Source: CALNYS01 sp964639935 (lineage in GTDB: Bacteria > Planctomycetota > Phycisphaerae > Phycisphaerales > UBA1924). Taken from it: 21,133 nucleotides of DNA. Position 1 is the stretch's first letter, and each line of letters starts with the position of its first letter. Under the pieces are notes generated by a model. The model saw only the letters and a list, made by a program, of their open reading frames with translations. It was not told where the DNA came from and ran no database searches. A program made the position numbers and the translations under genes. The stretch covers positions 1 through 21,133 of the forward strand of contig CAZXGT010000029.1 of the NCBI GenBank assembly GCA_964639935.1, written 5' to 3'. Shown here piece after piece: positions 1 through 7,557 of this stretch.

Positions 1-41
1 GTTTCACGTGACTGGAGTTCAGACGTGTGCTCTTCCGATCT
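1..41 (+). other. Illumina TruSeq adapter read-through at contig end (artefact)
   Basis: Bases 8-41 reproduce the Illumina multiplexing adapter (starts GTGACTGGAGTTCAGACGTG, ends GCTCTTCCGATCT). The preceding GTTTCAC fits the reverse complement of TruSeq index 19 (GTGAAA plus flanking bases). This is sequencing-library DNA left on the end of an assembled contig, not genome sequence. It creates a false in-frame start at base 27 (reading MLFRS) that would extend the first gene by 28 residues. The adapter match is recalled from the published oligonucleotide, and the identity is effectively exact over 34 bases. The index number is less certain than the adapter itself. Confidence 0.97.
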
Positions 42-42
42 C

Positions 43-114
43 GAACGGTGGCCCGCGGCGGCGGGGGCGGGCGCGGCGATGATCGGCGGCGCGCGGGCGG
101 AGCCTGCGTCGTGA
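43..114 (+). CDS. 3' end of a truncated upstream gene
   Basis: From the first genomic bases an open frame runs to a TGA at 112-114 and encodes about 23 residues ending MIGGARAEPAS. Nearly every third codon position is G or C, as in the surrounding genes. The stop overlaps the GTG start of the next gene by four bases (GTGA), the usual arrangement of translationally coupled operon genes. It is therefore probably the C-terminus of a gene cut off by the contig end. Nothing in the short tail identifies the family. In many bacteria a type III polyketide synthase is followed or preceded by a methyltransferase or oxidoreductase tailoring gene, but that is only context. A short chance open frame remains possible. 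Confidence 0.45.
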   Translation, partial: ERWPAAAGAGAAMIGGARAEPAS

Positions 115-1187
115 GCGCCCAGAACGGTCGCCCGCGGATCGGGCTGCGGTCGCTCTCGGTAGCGACGCCCGAGCGGACGCTCTCACGCGAAGCGGGGCAG
201 GCGCTAAGCGTTCTGCTCGCGCCGGCGGGGGTTCGCGAGTCGTCGATCGCGGCGCTGCACCGGCGCAGCGGCGTGGAGCGGCGGGGCGTGGCGATTCTCG
301 ATGCGCGCGGCGAGCAGTCTCTTTACTCGGCGGACCCGGCGCAGCGCGGCCCAACAACGGAGCGGCGGCTTGAGCGGTTCACCGACAGCGCCGCGCCGCT
401 GGCGATCCGCGCGGCGCGCGAGGCGCTCGATGACGCGGCGATCGGAGTGGACGCCGTCACGCATCTGGTGACCGTCTCGTGCACGGGCTTTGAGGCGCCC
501 GGGGTGGACCAGCGCGTGATCGCGGCGCTCGGGCTCGGCGCCGACGTCCGGCGAACGAACGTCGGCTTCATGGGGTGCCACGGGGCGATCAACGGGCTCG
601 CCGTCGCGGCGGCGCAGGCGCAGGAGGAGAACGCCGTCGCGCTGGTCGTCTGCGTCGAGCTCTGCAGCCTGCATCATCATTACAGCGACCGGAGCGATCA
701 GCTGGTGGCCAACGCGCTGTTCGCCGACGGCGCGGCGGCCGCGGTGGTGAGCGCCGGCGCCGATTCGCCTTGTCTGACGGCGTTTTCGTCGCGGATCTTC
801 CCGGGATCGGCCGACGAGATGGGATGGCGCATCGGCGATCACGGGTTCGAGATGACGCTCTCGCCGCGGACGCCGGGTCTGCTCCGAGACGCGGCGCCGG
901 CGTGGATCACCGGGGCGCTCGCGGCGCGCGGGCTGACGCTCGAGGACATCGGCGGGTGGGCGATCCATCCGGGCGGACCGCGGATCGTGCGGGCGGTGGC
1001 GGAGGGCCTCGGGCTCGATGAGCGGGCGGTCGAGCCGTCGCTCTCGGTCCTGCGCGAGCACGGGAACATGTCGTCGCCGACGGTGCTCTTCGTGCTGCGG
1101 CGGTTGATGGAGCGCGGTGTTCCGCTCCCGCACGTGGCGGCGGCGTTCGGGCCGGGGCTCGCGGGGGAGCTGATGGTGGTGGAGTGA
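111..1187 (+). CDS. Type III polyketide synthase (chalcone/stilbene synthase family)
   Basis: A homodimeric ketosynthase that loads a starter acyl-CoA, extends it with malonyl-CoA without an acyl carrier protein, and cyclises the chain to alkylpyrones, resorcinols or phloroglucinols. The product is 358 residues, normal for the family. The catalytic triad is visible: Cys156 in VGFMGCHGAINGL, His286 in WAIHPGGP and Asn319 in EHGNMSSPTVLFVL. The family signatures VSCTGFEAPGVD (122-133) and the C-terminal AAFGPGLAGELMV are also present. I chose the GTG at 111 because a GGCGGAG ribosome site lies 8 bases upstream and residues begin to resemble the family only after it; the in-frame upstream part is low-complexity and runs into adapter. 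It overlaps an upstream open frame by 4 bp. The MFS gene downstream is convergent and could export a product, but this is unproven. Substrate cannot be read from sequence alone. Confidence 0.95.
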   Translation: MSAQNGRPRIGLRSLSVATPERTLSREAGQALSVLLAPAGVRESSIAALHRRSGVERRGVAILDARGEQSLYSADPAQRGPTTERRLERFTDSAAPLAIRAAREALDDAAIGVDAVTHLVTVSCTGFEAPGVDQRVIAALGLGADVRRTNVGFMGCHGAINGLAVAAAQAQEENAVALVVCVELCSLHHHYSDRSDQLVANALFADGAAAAVVSAGADSPCLTAFSSRIFPGSADEMGWRIGDHGFEMTLSPRTPGLLRDAAPAWITGALAARGLTLEDIGGWAIHPGGPRIVRAVAEGLGLDERAVEPSLSVLREHGNMSSPTVLFVLRRLMERGVPLPHVAAAFGPGLAGELMVVE

Positions 1188-1196
1188 GCCGGGGCG

Positions 1197-2486
1197 CTAG
1201 CGCGGGGCGTCGGGTTCGTCCCTGCGGCGCGGCGGGACGGGGACGCGGAGCAGCGCGGTCAGCGCGATCATCGGGGCGCACATGGCGACGAAGGCGAGCA
1301 GGCCCCATCCGAAGGACCCCGTTCGGCTGAGGCTCGCGCCGAGGATCACGGGCCCGAGGCCGGTGCCGACGCCGGAGATGAGCGTGGCGACGGAGCGCAC
1401 CGCGCCGTGGTGGCGGCGCCCGAAATACCGGGCGAGCGTCGGCGCGCCGGCGCCGTAGGCGACCGCCTGAGCGAGGCCGAAGCAGGCGAGCGCGACGTGC
1501 ATGATGGCGGCGCCGCCGGGGAGGGCGGGAAGGATCGACGCGACGCCCAGGAGCGTGAGGGAGATGGGGAAGAGAAGCCGGGCGTGGACGCGGTCGGCGA
1601 TCCATCCCGCGGGGACGATGGCGAGCATCATCGTGAGCGACCATGTCCGGAGAACAGCGGCGGAGAGCTCGGGGTCGGCCCCGCGCGCCTCAAGGAGCGG
1701 CTGGGAGTGAAAGATCAGCGCGGTCCCGATCAGGCCGTTGACCGAGAGGGCGATGGCGATCGACCAGAAGGCTCGCGTGGAGATTGCCTGCGTGAGCGTG
1801 AAGGCGGGGTCGCGCTCCTCGCTCGGGTGGGGCGGCTCGGTCGGTCCGGGTGATTCCTCTCGCGACGGGAGGCCGTCGAGGCGTTGTCCGACGTCGCGCG
1901 GGTGGTCGCGGGAGACGAAGATGGTCAGCGGGAGGATGGCGACGACGACCATGGCGCCGAGCGCGGCGTAGGCGGAGCGCCAGCCGACATGGTTGATGAG
2001 AGCGATGGCGAGGGCGGGCATGACGGCGAAGCCGGCGTAGGTGAGCATCGTCTTGAGACCGTTGGCCACGCCGTGGCGGCGCTCGAACCAGAGCGCGACG
2101 GTGTGGCCGGCGAGGAGCCCGAGCGCGCCCTGCCCGAGAAACCGAAGAAAAAAGAAGGCGACGGTGAGGCTGACGACGCCCCGCGCCTGACCGGCGCCGA
2201 CGCACGCGAGCGCGAAGAGGATGGCCACGACGCTCGTGACGGCGCGCGGGCCGAAGCGGTCGGAGGCCTTCCCGACGAGAACGAGCGGGAAGGCGGCGAG
2301 GATCGTTCCGATCATGTACGCGTAGCCGAGGCGCTCCTCGGAAACGCCGAGCGATTCGCGGAATGAGGTGTTGAACTGGGAGACGACGACGGTCTGCCCG
2401 GGTCCGGTCATGATGAAGACGACAACGGCGACGGCGAGCATGACCCAGCCGTAGAACACCCCGCTTTGTCGCTTCGATGGCGGCAT
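1197..2486 (-). CDS. MFS transporter, oxalate/formate or monocarboxylate type
   Basis: An inner-membrane secondary transporter of 429 residues with about twelve hydrophobic segments. The first helix follows a basic N-terminus (YGWVMLAVAVVVFIM). Motif A between helices 2 and 3 is present as GKASDRFGPR (72-81). A charged, proline-rich central loop (about 190-235, SREESPGPTEPPHPSEE) separates the two six-helix halves. The YGWVML opening and overall pattern recall the oxalate/formate-antiporter and monocarboxylate-type MFS groups, but the substrate is unknown. I chose the ATG at 2486; a GTG three codons earlier (2495) is equally in frame and neither has a clear ribosome site. Its stop lies 9 bases from the stop of the convergent type III polyketide synthase. 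Export of that enzyme's product is possible but not shown. Confidence 0.88.
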   Translation of the reverse strand: MPPSKRQSGVFYGWVMLAVAVVVFIMTGPGQTVVVSQFNTSFRESLGVSEERLGYAYMIGTILAAFPLVLVGKASDRFGPRAVTSVVAILFALACVGAGQARGVVSLTVAFFFLRFLGQGALGLLAGHTVALWFERRHGVANGLKTMLTYAGFAVMPALAIALINHVGWRSAYAALGAMVVVAILPLTIFVSRDHPRDVGQRLDGLPSREESPGPTEPPHPSEERDPAFTLTQAISTRAFWSIAIALSVNGLIGTALIFHSQPLLEARGADPELSAAVLRTWSLTMMLAIVPAGWIADRVHARLLFPISLTLLGVASILPALPGGAAIMHVALACFGLAQAVAYGAGAPTLARYFGRRHHGAVRSVATLISGVGTGLGPVILGASLSRTGSFGWGLLAFVAMCAPMIALTALLRVPVPPRRRDEPDAPR

Positions 2487-2530
2487 AGCGGGCACGATAG
2501 GCGGTTCATGAAATGGAAGTTAGGCGCGCG

Positions 2531-2559
2531 TTGAGCCCAGACTGAAGTTCGGGTAGGTT
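2531..2559 (+). promoter_or_regulatory. Candidate sigma-70-like promoter for the methyltransferase gene
   Basis: TTGAGC (2531-2536) and TAGGTT (2554-2559) are separated by 17 bases and lie about 110 bases upstream of the ATG at 2671. Both hexamers are partial matches to the -35 and -10 consensus. The 2487-2670 gap is less GC-rich than the coding DNA and separates divergent genes, so promoters for both directions should lie here. The exact assignment is weak. Confidence 0.3.
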
Positions 2560-2670
2560 CGGGTCTCGATTTGGAGTTCATTTCGCACCCCGCCGCGACC
2601 CGCAGGCGTTGCTGTCGCTTGGAGTTTCTCTCCAGCGCGCCGCCTGAAAGACTTGAGACAGGAGATTGTG

Positions 2671-3468
2671 ATGACCATCGCTGAGACGTCCGCGCCGAAT
2701 CTGGACAGCGCGAAACGGGAGCTCGAGATCGCGCTGCCCGCGCCCGGCGGGAAGCTCGAGCAGGACAGGGAGTACGTCGTCGTCAAGCACGGTGAGGACT
2801 GGCGGCAGATCCGTCTGCACGATTACGACGACGTGTACTCGGTGCAGGGGCTCTACGAGCGGTGGGTGTACGACATCTTCAAGTGCAACTCGCCCCGGAA
2901 GATCCGCGAGCTGCTCGAGGAGTGCATGGCGCTCTTCCGCAGCGACGCGAGAGATCTTCGGGTGCTGGATCTGGGCGCCGGGAACGGGTGCGTGGCCGAG
3001 GAGCTGGCCAAGGCGGGCGTGAAGCACTTCGTGGGCGTGGACATCTACGACGAGGCGGAGACCGCGGCCGAGCGCGACCGCCCGGGGCTCTATGACGGCT
3101 ACGTGGTCGGCGATCTGACGGATCTTCCCGAGGCGGATCGGCGGACCCTTCGCGATCACCGGCTCAACTGCCTGACGTGCGTGGCGGCGCTCGGGTTCGG
3201 CGACATCCCCCCGCAGGTGTTCGCCGAAGCGTTCAATTACATCGAGGACGGCGGGTGGATCGTGTTCACGATCAAGCGCGACTTCGTGGACGACGCGGAT
3301 ACGTCGGGCTTCAGCAAGCTGATCCGGCATCTTCTCGCGAGCGGCGTGATCGAGCTCGCGGCGCGCGAGGTGTACACGCATCGCGTGTCGACCGACGGGG
3401 AGAACCTGCTCTACTCGGCGTTCGTGGCGCGCAAGCGGGCGGACATCTCGGACTTTGACTTCGAGTGA
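2671..3468 (+). CDS. Class I SAM-dependent methyltransferase, substrate unknown
   Basis: A 265-residue cytosolic methyltransferase of the Rossmann type. Motif I is clear as VLDLGAGNGC (98-107), followed by the acidic ribose-binding end of strand 2 in VGVDIYD (121-127). Post-motif segments are seen in GDLTDLPE and in GGWIVFTIKRD, where strand 5 would lie. The N-terminal 60 residues, with IRLHDYDDVYSVQGLYERWV, resemble the 'YDdwA..YD' lead-in of small-molecule methyltransferases such as the METTL27/WBSCR27 group. I chose ATG 2671 because AGGAGA (2660-2665) sits 5 bases upstream; an in-frame TTG at 2653 is upstream of that site. The last 58 bases overlap the 3' end of the convergent transglutaminase/M20 gene. 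No neighbour reveals the substrate. Confidence 0.85.
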   Translation: MTIAETSAPNLDSAKRELEIALPAPGGKLEQDREYVVVKHGEDWRQIRLHDYDDVYSVQGLYERWVYDIFKCNSPRKIRELLEECMALFRSDARDLRVLDLGAGNGCVAEELAKAGVKHFVGVDIYDEAETAAERDRPGLYDGYVVGDLTDLPEADRRTLRDHRLNCLTCVAALGFGDIPPQVFAEAFNYIEDGGWIVFTIKRDFVDDADTSGFSKLIRHLLASGVIELAAREVYTHRVSTDGENLLYSAFVARKRADISDFDFE

Positions 3469-6386
3469 TCCGGCTCCTGCGTCTCGCGGGCGACGCGGCC
3501 GGCGATGTTGCAGGTGTCGTGCAGCGCGCCCGAGACGTAGCGGGCGAGGCGATCGGTCCATCGCTTCGGGACGAGCTTCTCGGTCTCGGCAAAGAGATTG
3601 ACGCCGGCGAGCGTGTCGCGGTTGAGCAGGCGGTGCGTGACGCCCAGCTGGAGCGCGGTGGAGCGAACGAGGTCGCCGGTCAGCTCGGTCTCGCGCGGGT
3701 TGTGGCTGCCGCCGTAGCTCCGCTCCATGATGAGCACCTGGCCCGAGGAGGCGAGCGACCGCGGCGGCGTCTCTTGCACGACGTCGCGCTCGCATCCGAC
3801 GCCGAAATCTCGCGTCACGTCCTCGAGCACCGCGGCGACGCGCGTCACGAAGCGGTCGATCAGGTCGGCGTCCGCGGCGCGGAGGTCGAAGGAGAGGCGG
3901 GTCCGACTGGCGGTCGAGATGACGGAACAGGGCTCGAGGCGGATGCCCAGAAGGCCCTCTCCCCCCTGCTCGACGGGGCGCACGAGGGCGCCGAAGGCGA
4001 AGGAGTTGAGGTGATAGAGGGCATCGGCGAGGTCCGGCGCCTGGAAGTCGGCTTCGAGGACGGCAAGGGTGACGGTGGCGGTCTCGGGGATGACGTTGCG
4101 ATTGGCGCCCGGAGTGAGCGCGAGCTCCCCGACCTGGAAGACGCCGCCCCTGCCGGCGCGCTCGATCCAACTGGCGAACTCGCGCGCGAGTCGCGCGGCG
4201 GCGACGCCGGGATCGCGGCGATCGGCCATCGACGTCGCGCCGGCGTGATTGAGCTCGCCGGTGAGCACGGCGCGGATGCCGAGGTCGGGGCGCGGGAGAT
4301 GCGTGATGTCGCCGCCGGGCTCGGTAACGCCAACGGTGACGCGGACGGCTCTGAACTCCTCGCTCCGGGCGAGCTCGCGCAGTCGCAGGTTGAGCTCGAG
4401 CGCGGCGGCCTCGGAGCGCTCGCCCGCGAGCGCGAGGTCTTCCTGATGGATGCCCATGACGCGCTCGACCACCGCGAGCGGGACGGCGGCGCGGTCGAGC
4501 TCCGGCCCCTGCTCGATGTGCCGCTCGTAGGTGTGAGGCGTGAAGAAGATCGCGGGGTCGAAGCACCCGGCGAGGAGCTCCTCATCGGTCTCGGCGTCTG
4601 AGAAATCGTTGACGATGAAGACGCCGCCGCGGGCGGCCTCATCCTTGAAGAGGCGGATGAAGCCGGCGAGCTCGTCGCCGAAGCGCCGGCCGTCGAGATC
4701 GGTCATGTCGTCGATGCGCTCGGGCGAGGCGAGCCCGGCGACGGCGGCGCTTCCCGGCATGGCGACGCCCTGGCCGGCGAAGGTCATCTCCTCGTTGTTG
4801 AAGGCGCTGACGATGAGGCGGACGCGGGACTCCGGGGCGCCGAAGTCGATGTCGTAGTACTGCTTGAGGTCGTGGACGGCCTGGGCGATCTCGACGCCGG
4901 AGAGCACGCCGAGGCGCCCGTCGAAGCGGCCGCCGTCCTTGACGGTGTCGATGTGGGAGACGAAGGCGATGGCGTGCTGGAAGAGCTCGGCGATATCGAG
5001 CTCCCGGCGTTGCACGGCGTCCTTCTCCTCGCGCGAGAGGGAGAGCCCGTGGAGGTTGCCGACGCGGTCGATGCAGACGTGGAGCCCGGCCTCGTCCATC
5101 TGCCGCGCGGTCTCGAGGGCGGCGCGGTTGAAGCCCTCTGAGAGGGCGCGGGCGTCGATGGCGCCTCGCTCGTCCTCGGAGAGCTCGGCGAGGACGTCGA
5201 GGCGACGGCGGAGGCGCACGCCGAAGCCGCGGAGGGGTCGCTCGTCGCCGGCGGACTCGAGGTAGCGCTCGCACCGCTCGCCAGCGAGCAGGACGCCCGC
5301 GAGATGCTCGAGGGACTCGGCGTATTGCATCCCGATGGCGACGTTGGCGAGGGGCTCGAGCCGCTGGCGCGACCAGGCGGCGTCGCGCCGGATGGACTCG
5401 TGGACGCCGAGACGGTCGACGAGGGTGCAGATCTTGTCGTAACGCTCGGCGGTCTGCTTCCCGCGGTCGAAGCGGCTGGCGATCAGGTCCTTGGTGAGGA
5501 CGCGGAAGGCGTCGCCGAGGCCGGTCTCGGCCTGGCGGGCGGCGTCCTGCCACTGGTCTCCGGTGGGGATGTTGTTGGCGTAGGTCCAGGTCTCGGGGTC
5601 CCCGAGCGATCCCTGCTCGGCGCCGGTCATCTCGCGGATGAGCTTGGAGTGGGTGTAGCTGTCGAGCTCGTCGAGGCGCTCGAGGTCGTCCTGCCCGAGC
5701 CGCGTCCTGACGAACGCGCGCTGCTCGCTGGTGAGCCACTCGGGGTGCAGGCGGAAGCGCCCGAGCATGGGCGCTCGAAAGAGCAGGCAGTCGGGGGCGT
5801 GAAGACGCCGGCGGATGAGCGGGGCCTCGAAGAGCTCGTTCGGATCGAGGGTGAGATCGGCGACGCGCTCGACAACGGCCTGCTTCTGGTCGTCCCAGAA
5901 GCGGACGACGGTGAAGACGTGGCTCCTGGCGTCGACAAACTGGACCATCGGCCGGTGGTGCAGGGTGTAGGGCCCGGCGTGGACCTCATCGTCCTCCTCC
6001 ACGACGATCTGCATGAAGTCCGTGGTGAGGATGTCGCGGAGGCGCTGGTTGCGGAGATCGCCGAGCTCGTAGAGCGGGTTGTCGGCCATCATGGAGTGCG
6101 GCCGCTTCTCGGGGTCGCGCTGGGCGAGCGCCTCGGGGGAGAGGTCCGCCTCGAGGGCGAGCCCGCGGCCGACGGCCCAGACGGGGACGCCGTGGCGAAC
6201 GAGAAGCTCGATGATGATGTTGGTCTTCTTGCCGCACCCGTACTCGGCGACGGAATAGGGCAGGGCGAGGTGAGCGAGGATGATCCGGCGGAGATCGTCG
6301 GCCTCGGTCAGGAGCGGGAGCTGGGTGGACTCATCGCGCTCGATGACGGGCGGGACGGCGGTTTCGGATTCGGTCTGGAGAAGCAT
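3411..6386 (-). CDS. Fusion: transglutaminase-like N-terminal region + M20 amidohydrolase (N-carbamoyl amino acid hydrolase/allantoate amidohydrolase type)
   Basis: A 991-residue protein. The C-terminal half (about 430-960) is an M20-family metal-dependent amidohydrolase like HyuC, beta-ureidopropionase and allantoate amidohydrolase. Expected metal ligands are His478 (SHIDTVKDGG), Asp489 (GRFDG), Glu532/533 (NNEEM), His623 (ERHIEQG) and a late His in YGGSHNPRE, where the family usually has SGAGHDA. The dimer/lid segment is GELNHAGATSMADRRDP. The N-terminal ~400 residues are not part of that family. They contain GCGKKTNIIIELLVRHGVPVWAVGRG (Cys51), SHVFTVVRFW (His156) and VADLTLDP (Asp177/Asp181), resembling the Cys-His-Asp core of transglutaminase-like domains, though the Cys-to-His spacing is long. 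The start at ATG 6386 lies 25 bases after glsA, so the two are probably co-transcribed. The ribosome site is weak. M20 assignment is firm; the N-terminal assignment is tentative. Confidence 0.85.
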   Translation of the reverse strand: MLLQTESETAVPPVIERDESTQLPLLTEADDLRRIILAHLALPYSVAEYGCGKKTNIIIELLVRHGVPVWAVGRGLALEADLSPEALAQRDPEKRPHSMMADNPLYELGDLRNQRLRDILTTDFMQIVVEEDDEVHAGPYTLHHRPMVQFVDARSHVFTVVRFWDDQKQAVVERVADLTLDPNELFEAPLIRRRLHAPDCLLFRAPMLGRFRLHPEWLTSEQRAFVRTRLGQDDLERLDELDSYTHSKLIREMTGAEQGSLGDPETWTYANNIPTGDQWQDAARQAETGLGDAFRVLTKDLIASRFDRGKQTAERYDKICTLVDRLGVHESIRRDAAWSRQRLEPLANVAIGMQYAESLEHLAGVLLAGERCERYLESAGDERPLRGFGVRLRRRLDVLAELSEDERGAIDARALSEGFNRAALETARQMDEAGLHVCIDRVGNLHGLSLSREEKDAVQRRELDIAELFQHAIAFVSHIDTVKDGGRFDGRLGVLSGVEIAQAVHDLKQYYDIDFGAPESRVRLIVSAFNNEEMTFAGQGVAMPGSAAVAGLASPERIDDMTDLDGRRFGDELAGFIRLFKDEAARGGVFIVNDFSDAETDEELLAGCFDPAIFFTPHTYERHIEQGPELDRAAVPLAVVERVMGIHQEDLALAGERSEAAALELNLRLRELARSEEFRAVRVTVGVTEPGGDITHLPRPDLGIRAVLTGELNHAGATSMADRRDPGVAAARLAREFASWIERAGRGGVFQVGELALTPGANRNVIPETATVTLAVLEADFQAPDLADALYHLNSFAFGALVRPVEQGGEGLLGIRLEPCSVISTASRTRLSFDLRAADADLIDRFVTRVAAVLEDVTRDFGVGCERDVVQETPPRSLASSGQVLIMERSYGGSHNPRETELTGDLVRSTALQLGVTHRLLNRDTLAGVNLFAETEKLVPKRWTDRLARYVSGALHDTCNIAGRVARETQEPDHSKSKSEMSARLRATNAE

Positions 6387-6411
6387 TGACAATCTCGCGC
6401 GGAGGGCCGCG

Positions 6412-7341
6412 TCAGAAAATGGAGGAATCGGTGCGCTGAACCAGAAGCTCCAGCGCCCGCGTTCCGAGAACGGAGTTGCCTTTGGGCCCGAGACGCGGGC
6501 TCCAGGCGGCGGCGGCGAACTCTCCGGGGCAGACGGCGACGATCCCGCCGCCGACGCCGCTCTTCCCGGGGAGGCCGACGCGGAAGGCGAAGTCGCCGGA
6601 CTCATCATAGAAGCCGCAGGTGAGCATGATCGCGTTGATGCGCCGCACCTGACGGCGGGTGAGAAAGTGCTCACCGCGGGGGAGGGATCGGCCGTGGTCG
6701 GCGAGGAAGGCGAAGGCCCGGGCGAGCTCCTGGCAGCTCATCGCAAGCGAGCAGATGTGCACGTAGAAGTCGAGCACCTCGGCGAGGTCGCAGCGGATGT
6801 TGCCGAAGGAGCGCATGAGGTTCAGCAGCGCGCGGTTGAGGTGGGCGGTGCGGAGCTCGGAGGCGGCGACGGCCTCGTCGAAGACGAGATCGCGCATGCC
6901 CGAGACGGAGCGAACGAAAGCGAGGAAATCGTCCTTGGGACGCTCGAGGCGTTCGACGAGGATGTCGCAGACGACGAGGGCGCCGGCGTTGAGAAGCGGG
7001 TTGCGGGGGACGCCGCGCTCGTACTCGAGCTGGACGAGGGAGTTGAAGGCGCTGCCGGAGGGCTCGACGCTCACGCGGCGCCACATGGCCTCGGGCTCGA
7101 GGGTCATGGCGCGGGCGAGCGTGAAGACCTTGGCGATGCTCTGGACGCTGAACCGCTCCGTCGCGTCGCCGGCCGAAAGCAGCTCACCCTCGACCTTTTG
7201 AAGGGCGATGCCGAATCGCTCCGGATCGACGGTCGAAAGCTGGGGGATGTAGTCGGGGACCTCGCCGACCGGCGGCTCGCTCGCGAGTTCCTCGGCGATG
7301 CTCTCAAGGAGGCGTTCCTGGATGTCCGCACGCCGCGTCAT
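6412..7341 (-). CDS. glsA: Glutaminase (serine-dependent, beta-lactamase fold)
   Basis: Hydrolyses L-glutamine to glutamate and ammonia in the cytosol. The product is 309 residues, matching the usual 308-310 of bacterial GlsA. The catalytic Ser-x-x-Lys dyad is Ser68/Lys71 in FSVQSIAKVF. Other family signatures follow in order: VSVEPSGSAFNSLVQLE, GVPRNPLLNAGALV, the LLNLMRSFGNI helix, and the C-terminal GFYDESGDFAFRVGLPGKSGVGGGI with the conserved Tyr and Gly-rich strand. I chose ATG 7341; an in-frame GTG lies three codons upstream (7350), and no strong ribosome site separates them. The stop is 25 bases before the start of the transglutaminase-like/M20 fusion, so glutaminase and amidohydrolase likely form one transcript. 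The divergent small membrane protein starts 38 bases away. Confidence 0.95.
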   Translation of the reverse strand: MTRRADIQERLLESIAEELASEPPVGEVPDYIPQLSTVDPERFGIALQKVEGELLSAGDATERFSVQSIAKVFTLARAMTLEPEAMWRRVSVEPSGSAFNSLVQLEYERGVPRNPLLNAGALVVCDILVERLERPKDDFLAFVRSVSGMRDLVFDEAVAASELRTAHLNRALLNLMRSFGNIRCDLAEVLDFYVHICSLAMSCQELARAFAFLADHGRSLPRGEHFLTRRQVRRINAIMLTCGFYDESGDFAFRVGLPGKSGVGGGIVAVCPGEFAAAAWSPRLGPKGNSVLGTRALELLVQRTDSSIF

Positions 7342-7379
7342 GGCTCGCACGATACCGGGGGCTTCGCGTAGGATCCGGC

Positions 7380-7538
7380 ATGGACACGAAGTTGAAAAAT
7401 CGGATTGCGGTTGTTGGTCTTCTGATTCTGGGCGTGGCGATGATCGTGATCGGCGCGATGGGGTCGATGGCCCCGCCGATTATCACGGGCGTGGGCTTTG
7501 CGCTGATCGCGTGGGCGTGGCCCGGGGGCGCGGGCTGA
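7380..7538 (+). CDS. Small two-helix membrane protein, 52 residues
   Basis: A short open frame not expected from length cut-offs. It encodes MDTKLKNRIAVVGLLILGVA, then MIVIGAMGSMAPPIITGVGF and ALIAWAWPGGAG. A basic N-terminus is followed by one long hydrophobic helix, a Pro-Pro turn and a second hydrophobic stretch, so both ends probably face the cytoplasm. An AGGA ribosome site (7370-7373) lies 6 bases before the ATG, better than that of many neighbours. It starts 38 bases from the divergent glsA start and ends 19 bases from the convergent 462-residue gene. Its codons are less GC-biased at third positions (AAA, AAT, ATT, GTT) at the start, as is common near translation starts. No family is recognised and function is unknown. 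Confidence 0.6.
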   Translation: MDTKLKNRIAVVGLLILGVAMIVIGAMGSMAPPIITGVGFALIAWAWPGGAG

Positions 7539-7557
7539 GAATCGCCGCGGGCGGTGA

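Noticed and set aside
204..1133. 309-residue open frame antisense to the type III polyketide synthase
   Set aside because: Arg/Pro/His-rich translation without any family motif. It mirrors the GC-biased codons of the real gene on the other strand.
2548..2565. Short direct repeat GTTCGGGT x2 upstream of the methyltransferase
   Set aside because: Only two 8-base copies one base apart; too short to support a repeat element or operator.
2620..2634. TGGAG-TTTCT-CTCCA hairpin before the methyltransferase start
   Set aside because: Five-base stem only and not followed by a T-run; expected by chance.
2578..4566. 662-residue open frame on the minus strand across the methyltransferase and M20 gene
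   Set aside because: Low-complexity Arg-rich translation; it lies in another frame of two well-supported genes.
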